From contig VWND01000001.1 in NCBI GenBank assembly GCA_009599575.1, positions 1,054,001 through 1,118,000 of the forward strand: DNA of 64,000 nucleotides, read 5' to 3'. Source of the DNA: Blumeriella jaapii (taxonomy: Eukaryota > Ascomycota > Leotiomycetes > Helotiales > Drepanopezizaceae). Of the stretch, positions 12,957-24,120 are shown piece by piece. Position numbers and translations under genes: made by a program. The notes under the pieces were generated by a model that saw nothing but the letters and a program-made list of their open reading frames with translations, did no database searches and was not told the origin of the DNA. The stretch's first letter is position 1. Every line of letters begins with the position of its first letter.

Positions 12957-13926
12957 CGGGGAGATTCACTCCATTGAGAAAGTTTCTCGGGGCTCTTGTG
13001 CTCGTGGCAGTACCACTTGTTCCTTTTCAGGCTTGACTATTTGAAGTCGGTCTGTAGATGAGGGCAACACCAAAACGTGGAGCAGCTTCTACTCTGCACC
13101 ACCCCCATATTTCGTCTTCTTGACGCCTGCTCTTCTCCCTGTTCAACAACCGCACACGACCTCTGCGAGCTGAACTGGATGACTGCTTCGAAGGACCGAT
13201 CTAACGTCGTCAACATACCCTTCCATCCACGTTGATGCATTCACGTGATACACTGCCATACTCCAAGGGCTCGGGTCTCCGACGAGTAGAGGCCAAGTTC
13301 GCAAAACTAGAGCTGGGCTCGGGAAGATCCCAAATGCCTGTGTACCTAGGCGGGGATTGCAGTGGTATGGCAGCTGGCTGGCTGTACATCGTCGGTAGTC
13401 AGATGGTGCTGTACCTACCTACTGTACTACCCGATGTGAAGGAAGTGACAATGAGTCTATCGTGCGTGGCCGGATTTGACCCGCGACACTCGCTCTCGGC
13501 CTTCGCAAGCATAAGGGTATCTCGATGGGCTGGCTGCTGGTTACTGTGTGTGTGTGTATATGCGATTGAAGCCGTGGATGTTATTCGGTTTGAATGAGAG
13601 AGACGAGGGAGTGTGGGTGATGAGATATCGTGTTGCTATTTGGACGGAGTACGGGGGACGACTTGAGGGGTAGGTAGGTAGCTCTAGGACTGGGGACTGG
13701 TCAGCTAACGCCATTCAAATTCATGTTTTCGTTATCCTCAAGTCCGTATTGCGCTTTGGTTACTCCTCCTGTCCCAAACCAGGCGTTTATCCTTCAAGCT
13801 TATTCGAGATCGCAATCAAGCATAGAAGTCCATCACATCCCGCTTTCGGCCATTAGCAATTACCAGTTTTCCTCAACGCCATTGAATACCATCCTTTTGA
13901 TATCTCCAAGTCCGTGTTGTGCTTTG
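12957..13926. other. Convergent spacer, no gene seen
   Basis: This lies between the RING-CH gene (+) and the BTB gene (-), which converge here. Open frames up to 121 codons lack any feature. It contains short GT-rich (about 13546) and TACCTAC/GGTAGGTAG stretches. Confidence 0.5.
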
Positions 13927-14617
13927 TTACTCCTTGACTTTTGGGACCGGGACGTAATAATCAGACACCAGTCCTACTTCCAGCCGTCTTCCCAATTGGA
14001 AGTCTTTTAGCAGCTTTGTAAAATCCAGTAATATTAAAACTGGGAGCTTTTCAATGGCGGCATCAAACAGGTATCTGTCATCCATAATGGCAAGACGGTC
14101 AAAGATGAGTCGCTTCGGAACATCGATCTTGAATTTCTCAATAGTGCCCCAATCGCAGTGCACGACGTCAGAAAAAGGGTCCAGGTAGAGCATATCCATG
14201 AGCTTGTTCTGCAGTTCTGGGACCTCGAAAATCTCCGCAGTTTTCCAGAGGTCAACGATGGTACCAAAATCTTTCAGGGCTACATCGTTCCCTCCTTGCA
14301 CAACTTGAGAGCAAACCCAGTGGATGAATGTCGCGAACATAGCCTTGTTGACAGCTTCAAGTTTGAACTCGGTAGTCTCAACTGGGCCATTGAAGATTCT
14401 GTCGAAGAATGGAGAGTAGTAGCACAGAAACGCTTTGTGGATGGAGAACTTGGCACGTTCGTATGGGTACCTCGTCTGTAGTATAACAACCGTTACTATT
14501 GACTGAGGCATGCTTCAGAACGTCAGCTTCGGTACCAAGTCTTAGGAAGTACACGTACAGGAACGAAGGTCGCTCAGATGACTTGGCAGCCTTCTCTGGA
14601 GCACGTGAACTCGCCAT
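13927..14617 (-). CDS. BTB/POZ-domain protein, two exons
   Basis: A short first exon begins at 14617 (MASSRAPEKAAKSSERPSF) and a second ends at 13927, giving about 212 residues. The BTB core is clear: KFSIHKAFLCYYSPFFDRIF, then FKLEAVNKAMFATFIHWV, as in the many small fungal BTB proteins that bind cullin-3 or have unknown roles. The splice junction is ambiguous. One option is donor GTGTAC with acceptor CAG (exon 1 14555-14617, exon 2 to 14502). The other is the stronger donor GTACGT four bases earlier with an AAG acceptor, which would insert MPQ. Both keep the frame and share a CTGAC branch site. No BACK or Kelch module follows, which is usual for this group. Confidence 0.75.
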
Positions 14618-17612
14618 TGAGCCGCGGGTGGCTGGCTCCGGCCGCCTTCTCGACTCTTGAAATTCACGATGACTTCCGGCTTGTTGTTCGTTGAACCACC
14701 GTGGCGTTGAGAGGGAGGTTTCTTTCTTGGCAGGTCGGCAAGTCGGTAGCAAGTTGCGACGAAAGAATGGCTTTGCGGAATCAGCAATTGTTCTTTGTGT
14801 TTCTCTTAGAGCGCATCATCTCTTGAGAAGGCAGTGTGTCACGTGTGCGGCTCAGAATGGAAGGTACTGTGGTAGGGGGCGCACCGTCCTATCAACATTC
14901 ACACGTGCGCGTAGGCTAGGTCAAAGGTTAAAAGCGGCATAGATCACTTGAAAGCTTCTTGAGAAATTGAGAATAGACCAACCTAGGGAAAACTAAATAC
15001 TTTAGGGAAGGCTACAGAATAGAAGTGGTGGGTGAATGGTGCACGCGCTAGGACATCGAGAACGTGCTAGGCAACCCATTCACTTCTACCTACTACCACC
15101 ATAGATTCATGCAATAGAGAAAACCCCCATAAGAACCCCAAACACCAGACTAATCTCTCAGCCACCCTTCGTGACACGGTCAGATACTGTGGTAATGTAT
15201 CAAATCACGTGCTATACACGTGTTACAACACTGGCTCGCACCTACTTTTGGTCACCGAACATCGTAGCTAATTGCCCCTAGACACCAGCGATAATCCGAT
15301 GTTGCAAGTTTCAACCCCGTATCCAGTGTGCATACCCCTGAAGTGATACGAACAGAAACAATTAGCAAATTGTCCATTTCGATTGTGCGACCACTGCAGT
15401 TCTTGAGATTTAGAAGTGACATGTAAAGGCTTTCTTTAACAAAAGGCGCAGTCGGCCCAACTACTAACTGTAGAAGCCTGGAAAATAAAAGCTCTCTTAG
15501 ACCAAGTCTGTAGTTTAAAACTACGTATGTTTGAAAGAGAATTATCGTGAAGTACGGGAAATCTAAAATTTTCAGTATGACGCTAGACGCAAGTTGCTGT
15601 TGTTCCACTGTCACTTATGTTGCCCTCCTGCCAGATTCAGATGAATAAAAGCCTGTGAAATACACCGGAGCCTAACCAAATTGCCGAGATACTCTAATCC
15701 TCGAAAGATCTAACAATTACATCTTCCTCGCCGTAGACGACGTCCTCATGATAGAAAATTTTACTGCTCTCTACACCTTCGAGTTTGAAATCCTTCTCTT
15801 TGATGTATGCTCTCTCATTCAACTCACATTCCTGTCCACAAGACTCTCTCACCTTCGTTGTATGCTCGCTAATGGATTCTTCTCAATACGGAACTGTCCT
15901 CGAGCTCGTTCTCGAAGAGCTCTTCATCCCCCGGCCAGCGAGTTTGCCTGGCACCTAGATTTTGACAAACTAACGGCTGAGAGCACATTGCCAGATACGG
16001 AGATCTAGTCTCTGCCTCTGTCCGCCACCCTATTTGCAAACAAAATACTCTCGAAATTCCAGTGGTTAGCCAATCTAATTTTCCTGCCAGGAGCAGTCTC
16101 AGTCTCTCCCCCACAAACGTGATACTCCTTAACGCTTCCAAGAATTCAAAGTTCTGCGTTGGCTCAGCTCCAGGCTGAGAATGAGCACGATCTAGAATCT
16201 AACCTGGAAATGGGTTCGTCAGTTTGGATCTCGACAATCTTTTACTCACTAATGGAGTCCTGCTTTGTGCAATCATAGCCGGTGTAATAATAGGCGTAAC
16301 TCTTCCCAAAAAGACAGCGAGCGGCTTCGAGTAACGGCTCAAGAGTAACGCAAGATGGCCTCTCTGAGTTAGGATTCTGCAAATGAGTTTCTTACGGCTG
16401 ATTCGCGGAAATTCAAAAGACAAAGTCTACAGAACGGGATCTGGTCGGCGAAATACATTTTGCCTGAGTAAACCGAGCCCGTACTGTACTTCTGCTGTGA
16501 GGCGTCTGTACGGCCTGTGGGTAAGTCTTGTTGGATACAATGGTATAGATACCTAGGTGGCAAGTTGCATCAGGGTAACAATCTTTCGTGGCCGTGTTGA
16601 CGCATATCATGAGCTGTAGATCTGCTAGAAATTTGATCCTCTCTTTACCGTACCAAAAAAGGGGTGAGGCCCGTGAAGACAGAGTTGCATGCACAATCCT
16701 ATGCAAATCTCGCTAAGCATGATGCACGTGCATAATCTGACGACCTCACACTTCGCATCGCATCGCTTGCACTCCAGAATCAACACCACTTCACCAACCT
16801 CTCCGAATTGACGCAAACCATGGACACCTCATCAGAGGACTCCACGCTCAAGAAGCACACCCGCAATGCATCATCGGGAAGAGGTAAGTCGGTATTTTCT
16901 AATCCGTTGCTTGCTGAGTTTGTGCTTGCGTGTCATTAAGCTCCCAGCCAAGGCCTGGCCATAGCTACCTAGGGTCTTACTTCTATCTGATCAAGGACTG
17001 GTCACGCCAGCATATCAGCATCATTGCAGTGTCTTGTCAGCTTGTGTCTTTTGTCCATCGTGTTCTGGGTATGCGGAATGTCTGCTTTGCCTGGCTGGAT
17101 GGAGTTGATTCTGCGTCACGTGGTGTATGTAGCTCCCGATCCAAGCGGATCTTGTTTTGAAACAAACCATTGTTCTGAGCACAAACATCGCGTCTGGCGC
17201 TAGATTTGCGACTTGCAACAAAGTCCTGGGGTGCGGGCTGTCAGATGCCTGTCACAATGCTTAATGGGACGATCACACTAGAAGGGGGAGGGTTGGGGGC
17301 GAGGAGTCCAAAAAAAGCACTCTTGACTATTGGCGCTTGGTTCTTTTTTGCTCGCCGTGCTGTGTTCCGATTCTTCGTTTGGTTCGGAAAACTCTAGAAG
17401 GGAATGATAAGTCTGGAAGCTGTCTAACGTTCTTGACAGCTCTTCCCCGGCGCTCAACTCGTGGCCCCCTCGATATTGCCGAGTAACATCTCCAATCACC
17501 ACCATCACCTCCTCCCACCATCTATTGACACCTCCCTAGCTCACCCATAAGTCCTTCTATCCCGCCGACGATAAAATCACCACCGCCGAACCTCACCAAG
17601 CCACCCTCCTCC
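14618..17612. other. Long spacer, no confident gene
   Basis: Mostly A+T-leaning sequence with frequent stops. The frames at 15252-15614 (-) and 15748-16008 (+) have no recognisable domain. A small possible exon at 16820-16883 (MDTSSEDSTLKKHTRNASSG, then GTAAGT) looks like the start of a protein and may be the first exon of the TRAPPC12-like gene. Its phase does not match any acceptor that keeps the downstream frame open. Coding-like Pro/Ser-rich sequence precedes 17613 back to a TAG acceptor at 17537-17539. Confidence 0.4.
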
Positions 17613-19032
17613 ATGCTCGCTCCAACCGCCTCCCAATACACCACCCCACGCATGCCGTCCCCCAGCCCCGGCTCTAACCTAACAGCCTCCTACATCACAG
17701 CCCAGACCTCACTCTCCACCTCGCCATCCCGCTCCGGTACCAACATGTCCAGCAGTAGCACCACCCCCGCAACCCAAAAGGACTTTTCCTTCCTGCTCCG
17801 GCCCGAGATCTACCACCCTCTCACGCTCCTCGACGTCCCGCCTCCCTTCCGCCTCATCTCCTCGCAGACCGACCCCAGCGCCGCACTCGAGGCCCTGGTC
17901 TGCGCAGGCCACTACCGGAACGCCGCCATCCGCGCCGCCCAGGAGCTGACGGCACCGGGCCGCGACGGCCGAGACCATGAGCGCATCTTCCGGCTCGTCT
18001 ACACGCGCCTCAGCTGCCTGACGCTGTGTAACCAAACGGCGCTGGCGGCGCAGGAGGTCAAGGCCCTGGAGGACCTGAACTCGGGCTACTACGGGACGAC
18101 CTGAGCGGGGCGCACCTGGTGCCGTGGGAGCTGCGCGTTCTGGCCGTGAGGCTGCAGAGCATGGGTTTCAACGATGCGCGGAGGGGCGTGATGGGGTACT
18201 ATGATTTAGCCAGGGAGGCGAGAACGCGGCTCGGGACGATGAAGAAGGCACGGCGGGAGAGCGAGGACGGCGACGGGGCGAGGGAGGATCTCGATGCTGA
18301 GATCGCGGCGTGGGAGGAGCGGCTGGCGGAGCTGGGCGTGCGAGTTGCGAGCGCGTTGGTGGAGATGGAGGACTTGGAGGGCGCGGCGAAGTTCCTGGCT
18401 ACCCTCAAACCGCCCAGCGCGTCGGGCGCGAGACTGCAGATCCAGAAGGCCTTGCTCTGGCTCTGCATCGGCGACGTGGACGCAGCGCGGTCCTGCGTCG
18501 CCAACTCCGCCGAGGGGGACGACGAGAGAGCCATCCTGGCACTAGCACACATGGCCGACTCCAACCTCGAGGCCGCGGTCGAGATCTGGCAAACACTCGT
18601 CGCCAGCGACAGCGCCGACGCCGACGCCGAGAAAGCGATGTGGAGGCAAAATCTCGGCGTCTGTTATCTCTACCTGGGACGCATGGATGAGGTCCGTCTT
18701 GCCCTTCCCTTCCCTTCCTTTCCCCTCCCCTCTCCTCACCCTCTTTTTTTCCCCTTTACATCCATCCCAGATCCTTCGTCTCCCAACTGCAGAAGAAATG
18801 TGTAGGTGTCAACACTAACAACACACAGGCCCGCACCATCCTCGAGTCCCTCATCACCACCTCGCATTCCTTCCACGCTCTGACCTTCAACCTGTCGACC
18901 ATCTACGAGCTGTGCACGGAGCGCAGCCGCGCCCTGAAGATCTCGCTCGCGGAAAAGGTGGCGCAGTTGCAGGAGGAGGACGAGGGCACGAGGTGTGGAG
19001 GGGAGAAAGTCAATGGGGACTTCAAGCTTTGA
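17613..19032 (+). CDS. TRAPP complex subunit 12-like TPR protein (one apparent frameshift)
   Basis: The product resembles TRAPPC12, a tetratricopeptide subunit of metazoan/fungal TRAPP complexes that act in ER-Golgi and endosomal tethering. Features are a Ser/Thr/Pro-rich N-terminus and DFSFLLRPEIYHPLTLLDVP. Helical repeats follow (ALEALVCAGHYRNAAIRAAQ; WRQNLGVCYLYLGRMDEA), ending with LTFNLSTIYELCTERS. The last intron is 18692-18828 and the last exon 18829-19032. The frame breaks at the GGG run 18093-18095. One additional G there would read GYYGDDLSGAHLVPWELR and join both halves into about 427 residues from the ATG at 17613. I interpret this as an assembly error rather than a pseudogene because the protein is well formed on both sides. 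The true N-terminus is uncertain: coding potential extends upstream to at least 17540, and an exon at 16820 may belong. Confidence 0.8.
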
Positions 19033-19534
19033 AGGTTTTCCTACCTTTAGGAGACGTGGCAAGTAAGATGGGAAGAGATTAGTAGCGCGGCCTTCATTCA
19101 CCATGTTTCAGCATAGTATGGATTCGTGAGAGGCACGAGGGCACGGTCTGTTAACTTTCAGCAAGCCCAGGTGTATAACTGTATCTGTAGAAGTGGCTGG
19201 CCATACGCGATGCGATGCGACATTGAGTGCACCTATTCAAATGGATCCAAGGCTTTGATTTCCGTTGAACGCTCGCCGTTGACATCATATCTACATATAC
19301 AACAGGTCGTTATCCACTCCCCCTCCCCCCATTTTCCGATTTTCATCGCCGAACTTTCGGACTTTTCTCATCTTAACGAGTCGATCAAAACCGCTCATGC
19401 ATGAAAGAAAGATGCTCTCGTCCCCGAGATATTGACTAGAAGACCGAATCAACTTTTGATAGTATCTCCCACCACCACCATTGCAGAAAAGCCAACGCGC
19501 CGTAAAAGAGGGTATGAAGTAGAACCGAGTCAGT
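19033..19534. other. Convergent 3' spacer
   Basis: Holds the 3' ends of the TRAPPC12-like gene (+) and ILV2 (-). No gene is seen. There is a short C-run at 19319-19330. Confidence 0.6.
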
Positions 19535-21837
19535 TTAATCGCCTCCGTGCTTGCCACCTGTGCGCTCGCCCATGATTTTTCTGCGCTCTTTGTCCTTGGC
19601 TGTTGCAATGTTATTATCATGTGTGACTAAAGGTATTTGGGATGGGGAGAAACTCTTACTATCATCAAAGAACAAGAACTCGTGGAGTCCACTACCAGCA
19701 GGTACCATAGGCAGGACTGGGACCTTCTTATCCGTGACAACCTCCAAGAAAGCCGGTCCGTCACTCTCAATCAACCACTTGAGCGAATCCCTGACGTCAT
19801 CCGGCTTGATGCATCTTCTGCCTTGAATACCCATAGCATCGGCGAGCTTCATGAAGTTGGGGTTCTCGGAGTGAGTGTGTGCGTATCTGTCCTCGTAGAA
19901 AATGTTTTGCCATTGCGTGACCATACCTTGCTCCTCGTTGTTCAGAACGATGATCTTGACGCCAATGTTGAACTGCTTGGCAGTCGACATCTCGGTGAGA
20001 GTCATGTTGAAGGATGCATCTCCGTCGATGTCGATAACGAGAGCGTCTGGCTTGGCGACCTTTGCGCCGATGGCAGCAGGAAGACCGTACCCCATCGTTC
20101 CAAGACCACCGGATGTCACCATTGTTCTGGGGTGGCGCCATCTAAAGTGTTGGGCTGTCCACATTTGATGTTGGCCGACACCCGTAGTGATGATGGTATC
20201 TTCCTTGCGGTGGGCCGTGAGATTTGAAAGCTCCTCAATGAGAGTCTGAGGCTTAATGAGACCGGTGCGCGAAGCCTTCTCGTATTTGCTGAGCGGGAAT
20301 TTCTCCTTCCAGAAATTGATCTGGTCAAACCACTCCTTGCGCTCGGCCATGCTCTTCGGGCTAACGAGAGGGTTGAGGAGAGCAAGGTTGTCTACGACAT
20401 CACCTTCTACGGCCTCGGTAGCTTGGACAACCTTGTTGATGTTCTTGGGCATGATCTCGAAGTGAACAATACCACCACGGCCCTCGGCCGCAGCAAGCTT
20501 GGCTTGAGGCGCAAACTTGACAATGCTTCCAGTCACACGATCATCGAATCGAGCTCCAAGAGCAATGATGAGATCCGCCTCCTGCATTGCCAAATTCGCA
20601 TAAGCGGAACCGTGCATGCCAAGCATGTGGAGCGACTTGGGGTCGAGCTCATCGAAACCCCCAAGTCCTTGGAGAGTTGTCGTGACGGGAATGGAAGCCT
20701 TGTCCGAGAGCTCCTTGAGAAGCTTAGGTCCTTCGGGAAGAGAGATAACACCTTGTCCAGCATAGATGACTGGCTTCTTTGCACCATCGATCAATTTAGC
20801 TACACGGCTAATGGTCGCCTCGAGCTGTTTCTTGACATGGGCTTGAGCCAACTTCGAGGCTTGACTGGGGAGGGACGGAATGGTGCTACCTATCGGAATG
20901 GCCTTTCGAAGAACAGCAGCCGTGACGTCCTTAGGCAGGTCGACCAAGACAGGCCCAGGTCTTCCACTGGTAGCAATCTCGAAGGCCTCAGCGATTCGCT
21001 TTGGAAGCTCGGCTACGTTCTTCACCATAACGTTCCACTTTGTGCATGCCCTTGAGATGCCAATGACATCTGCCTCTTGAAAAGCATCGCTTCCAATGGC
21101 TGTTGTGACGACCTGACCGGTGAAGACGACCATCGGAGTTCCATCGGAGAGTGCATCTTGCATGGGCGTGATGACATTCGTCGCTCCAGGACCTGAGGTG
21201 ACGAGAACAACGCCAGGTAATCCAGAAGCCCGCGCATATCCCTGGGCCATATGTCCAGCACCCTGCTCATGTTTCGGGAGAATGAAGTCAAAATGCTTCG
21301 AGTTGTAGATGGCATCAAAGACAGGGAGAATCGCACCACCAGGATAACCAACTGTGGGGGGTCTCAGCCACGATACCAATCGACTTTTCGGCGTACTCAC
21401 AGATATGCTTGACGCCCTGCCTTAACATCATCTCATGAAATATTTCTCCGCCTGTCTTCCCAATAAACCTATGCTCCAATCAGTCCCTGCGTTGAGCATG
21501 GCGGGTGACTCAATGGGTCCACATACGAATCATCCATCTCTGGTTGCGATCGAGCATTTCGAGCGTGCTGTAGTGGGTTTTCGGGTTTTTGAGCAGTGTT
21601 GAAGGCCGGGGACGGGCTTTCTCTCGTCTTCCTGGTGGGGGGTCAGTTTCTTGTCGTTCGAGTCACCGGAGGGCAAACTCACGTCGAGGAAGCTGCTGCC
21701 GCAGTCGTCTGTGCCCTCACCTCCCCAGGCGTTTTCCGTACCATTCCCATGCTCGCAGATACTGGTGACGCCGAAAATTGCGGTGCAGAGCACCTCGACT
21801 TTTGCCGCACGGCACGCGCAGCAGCGGATCGGAGCAT
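19535..21837 (-). CDS. ILV2: Acetolactate synthase catalytic subunit, mitochondrial
   Basis: Four exons on the minus strand: 21683-21837, 21527-21631, 21401-21468 and 19535-21351. All junctions are GT...AG and in phase, giving 714 residues. The enzyme condenses pyruvate with pyruvate or 2-ketobutyrate, the first common step of valine, leucine and isoleucine synthesis. It begins with an Arg/Ala/Ser-rich mitochondrial presequence. The ThDP-activating glutamate is E138 in KHEQGAGHMAQGYARAS. The ThDP/Mg motif is DIDGDASFN...VLNNEEQG. The herbicide-contact residues equivalent to Ala, Asp and Trp are conserved (SDAFQE, GARFDDR, MVTQWQ). The proline usually found after GQV is Val191 here (GQVVTTAIGSDAFQ). 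Short exon 3 encodes FIGKTGGEIFHEMMLRQGV. It is divergent from galactokinase, with a Gcn4/CPC1-type site upstream. Confidence 0.96.
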
Positions 21838-22557
21838 GGTGCAGTTGAAGGGAGTATGCAATGAGAATAAGAAGAAAGAAGGTCGAAGAAAGAGACTTTC
21901 GAGCGACACAGTCCGAGATTTGTAGGAATGTGTAATGTGCAGGTGTTGTCGAGTTTGGAGCTGAGGAAGAGACGGAGTCACAGGATAGACCCGGCTTTAC
22001 TTTGGGTCATGACAATTTTGGGATTTTGGACGGCGGTGCCACCGGCGTCGGCGCCAATTGTGGGGGATCAAGAGCGATCCTGACTACCCTTGCCTTGTAG
22101 GGCTATTAGAGATCAGTCGTGCGGAAAGATGCGATATTGGGGTATGGAAGATGTCTCTCGTGTGCAGCTAGGGTATGGAAGATTACCGGCATCGGTCGAC
22201 TTGCTTGCCTGAGGCCTAAGGCAGACAGCGGCGACAAGGCGTGCCGAGGTCGAACTCGAGTCCTACAGTGCTGTACAGTCAGTACAGTCAATTGTCAATT
22301 GTCATTTGTCCCTTGCTTGCACTGTGTCGTTCCACCCTCGAAAACTTACAGTACGGTAAGCGCTCCACCGGCATCACGAGCGCATCCAGAGCCACCCCGT
22401 TCGTTACGCAAGGAACGATGGACTACTATCACTGGAAACTCCAAAAGGGCATCTTGTGCCCCGAACGAGCAGCACCAACTTCCTCCCCCTCGAACTCTCG
22501 ATAGTGACGAACATCACGAACCCCCCCATTCACAACTTACCCCGCCATCACTACACC
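21838..22557. promoter_or_regulatory. Divergent promoter region of ILV2 and galactokinase
   Basis: 720 bp separate the two start codons. Short palindromic CTGTACAGTCAGTACAGTC-like sequence lies near 22271-22290, on the galactokinase side. A GAGTCA element lies on the ILV2 side. No CCAAT or TATA element was assigned. Confidence 0.5.
21975..21980 (-). promoter_or_regulatory. Candidate Gcn4/CPC1 site (TGACTC)
   Basis: The plus strand reads GGAGTCAC, so the minus strand carries TGACTC about 138 bp upstream of the ILV2 start codon. General amino-acid control through Gcn4/CpcA/CPC1 uses TGASTCA-type sites in front of branched-chain genes, so the position makes sense. A 6-bp match can occur by chance. 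Confidence 0.35.
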
Positions 22558-24120
22558 ATGGCAGGCACGGTGCCGGTCGCAAAGTCCCTTGCGCACATCT
22601 ACACCGAAGATGCATTGGCAGCGCAGACCACGAGATGGGAGAAGCTGGTGCGGAAATTCCAAACCAACTATGGCCAGCGCCCTGACTTCATATCTCGCTC
22701 GCCAGGCCGAGTCAACATCATCGGCGAGCACATCGACTATTCCCTCTACTCGGTCCTGCCCATGGCCATCACGGCAGACGTGATCCTCGCAGTGCGAGTC
22801 CTAGACGACTCCGGAGCGCCAGATGGTGCATACAAGATCAAACTCTCCAACGTCCAGTCCGAGAAGTTCCCCTCCCACGAATTCGACATTCCCTACGAGA
22901 CGGTGGAAATCGATGCCAAGGTGCACGAGTGGACCAACTACTTCAAGTCCGGTCTACGGGGAGCACTGGATTTGCTGAGGAAAAAGTATGGAAAGGACTA
23001 CAAGCCGAAGAGCATGGAGCTACTGATGGACGGAACCGTGCCAGCAGGAGGGGGCCTCAGCAGCTCCGCGGCCTTCGTCAGCGCCTCGGCTCTAGCTGTG
23101 ATGTTCGCGAATGGTGAAACAGAAGTCGACAAGACTGCTCTCACGGAGCTTGCGATTGTGTCTGAACGCGCCGTGGGCGTCAACTCGGGGGGCATGGACC
23201 AAAGCGCTTCCGTCTTCTCCCTCCGCGGCTCGGCTCTTTTCGTTTCCTTCGTGCCCACCCTGACCGCACGCCCCGTCTACTTCCCAAAAACCAACCCGGA
23301 GCTCAACTTCGTGATCGCTCAGTCCTTCGTGCAGTCTGACAAGCAAGTTACCGGGCCCGTCTGCTACAACCTTCGTGTCGTGGAGTGCTCCCTGGCTGCC
23401 GCCTACTTGGGAGCTGTCCTCAACAAATCCACAGCTCCCCTCCCTGCAGACTCCGGACCGCTGGGAATTTCACTACATGGCTTGCACTCAACCTACTTCG
23501 CCGAGTCCTCGAAGACAATCGAGGAGCAGCTGACCGAACTCGTCGAGCTCACCAAATCCACACTCACCAGCGAAGAAGGCTACACGCGCGAGCAAATCGC
23601 CGAGGTCATCGGCCTCTCTGTCGCAGATCTGAACGAACGCTTCACTGCCACCTTTCCCGTCCGCGCCTCGCACTTCAGGCTCCGCCAACGCGCTCTTCAC
23701 GTCTTCACCGAAGCGTTGCGTGTACTGAAATTCCTCCAAATTCTCGAGAGCCCCTCGGCATCCGCCCTCGACCCATCAACAAGCACAGACGGATTTAACA
23801 AATCCCTCGGTGATCTGATGAACGAGACGCAAGACAGCTGTCGCGACGTCTACGAGTGCTCCTGTCCTGAAATCGACAAGATTTGCGCCATTGCGCGCAA
23901 AGCCGGTAGTTACGGGTCGAGATTGACCGGTGCGGGCTGGGGAGGATGCAGTGTGCACCTTGTGCCGGCAGATAAAGTCGAAGCGGTAAGGCAGGCGTGG
24001 GAGGAGGATTATTACTCGAAGCTGGACCTGACGGCCGAGCAAAAAGAGGCTGCTGTCGTGGTCAGTAAGCCGGGAAGTGGGAGTGCGGTGTTTGTGATAC
24101 AGGGCGATGGTTTAGCATGA
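22558..24120 (+). CDS. GAL1: Galactokinase
   Basis: Single exon of 520 residues. It phosphorylates galactose at C1 with ATP, the entry step of the Leloir pathway in the cytosol. All galactokinase signatures are present. SRSPGRVNIIGEHIDYS lies at about 46-62. The GHMP ATP loop GTVPAGGGLSSSAAF is at about 159-173. The catalytic aspartate is D214 in GGMDQSAS. The third motif is GAGWGGCSVHLVP near the C-terminus. Of several in-frame starts, the ATG at 22558 gives the usual short leader before the GEHIDY motif. A 34-codon upstream extension begins with a non-standard codon. The gene is divergent from ILV2, and no other GAL gene is in the window. It is not a Gal3-type sensor, because the GGGLSSSAA loop is intact. 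Confidence 0.95.
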   Translation: MAGTVPVAKSLAHIYTEDALAAQTTRWEKLVRKFQTNYGQRPDFISRSPGRVNIIGEHIDYSLYSVLPMAITADVILAVRVLDDSGAPDGAYKIKLSNVQSEKFPSHEFDIPYETVEIDAKVHEWTNYFKSGLRGALDLLRKKYGKDYKPKSMELLMDGTVPAGGGLSSSAAFVSASALAVMFANGETEVDKTALTELAIVSERAVGVNSGGMDQSASVFSLRGSALFVSFVPTLTARPVYFPKTNPELNFVIAQSFVQSDKQVTGPVCYNLRVVECSLAAAYLGAVLNKSTAPLPADSGPLGISLHGLHSTYFAESSKTIEEQLTELVELTKSTLTSEEGYTREQIAEVIGLSVADLNERFTATFPVRASHFRLRQRALHVFTEALRVLKFLQILESPSASALDPSTSTDGFNKSLGDLMNETQDSCRDVYECSCPEIDKICAIARKAGSYGSRLTGAGWGGCSVHLVPADKVEAVRQAWEEDYYSKLDLTAEQKEAAVVVSKPGSGSAVFVIQGDGLA

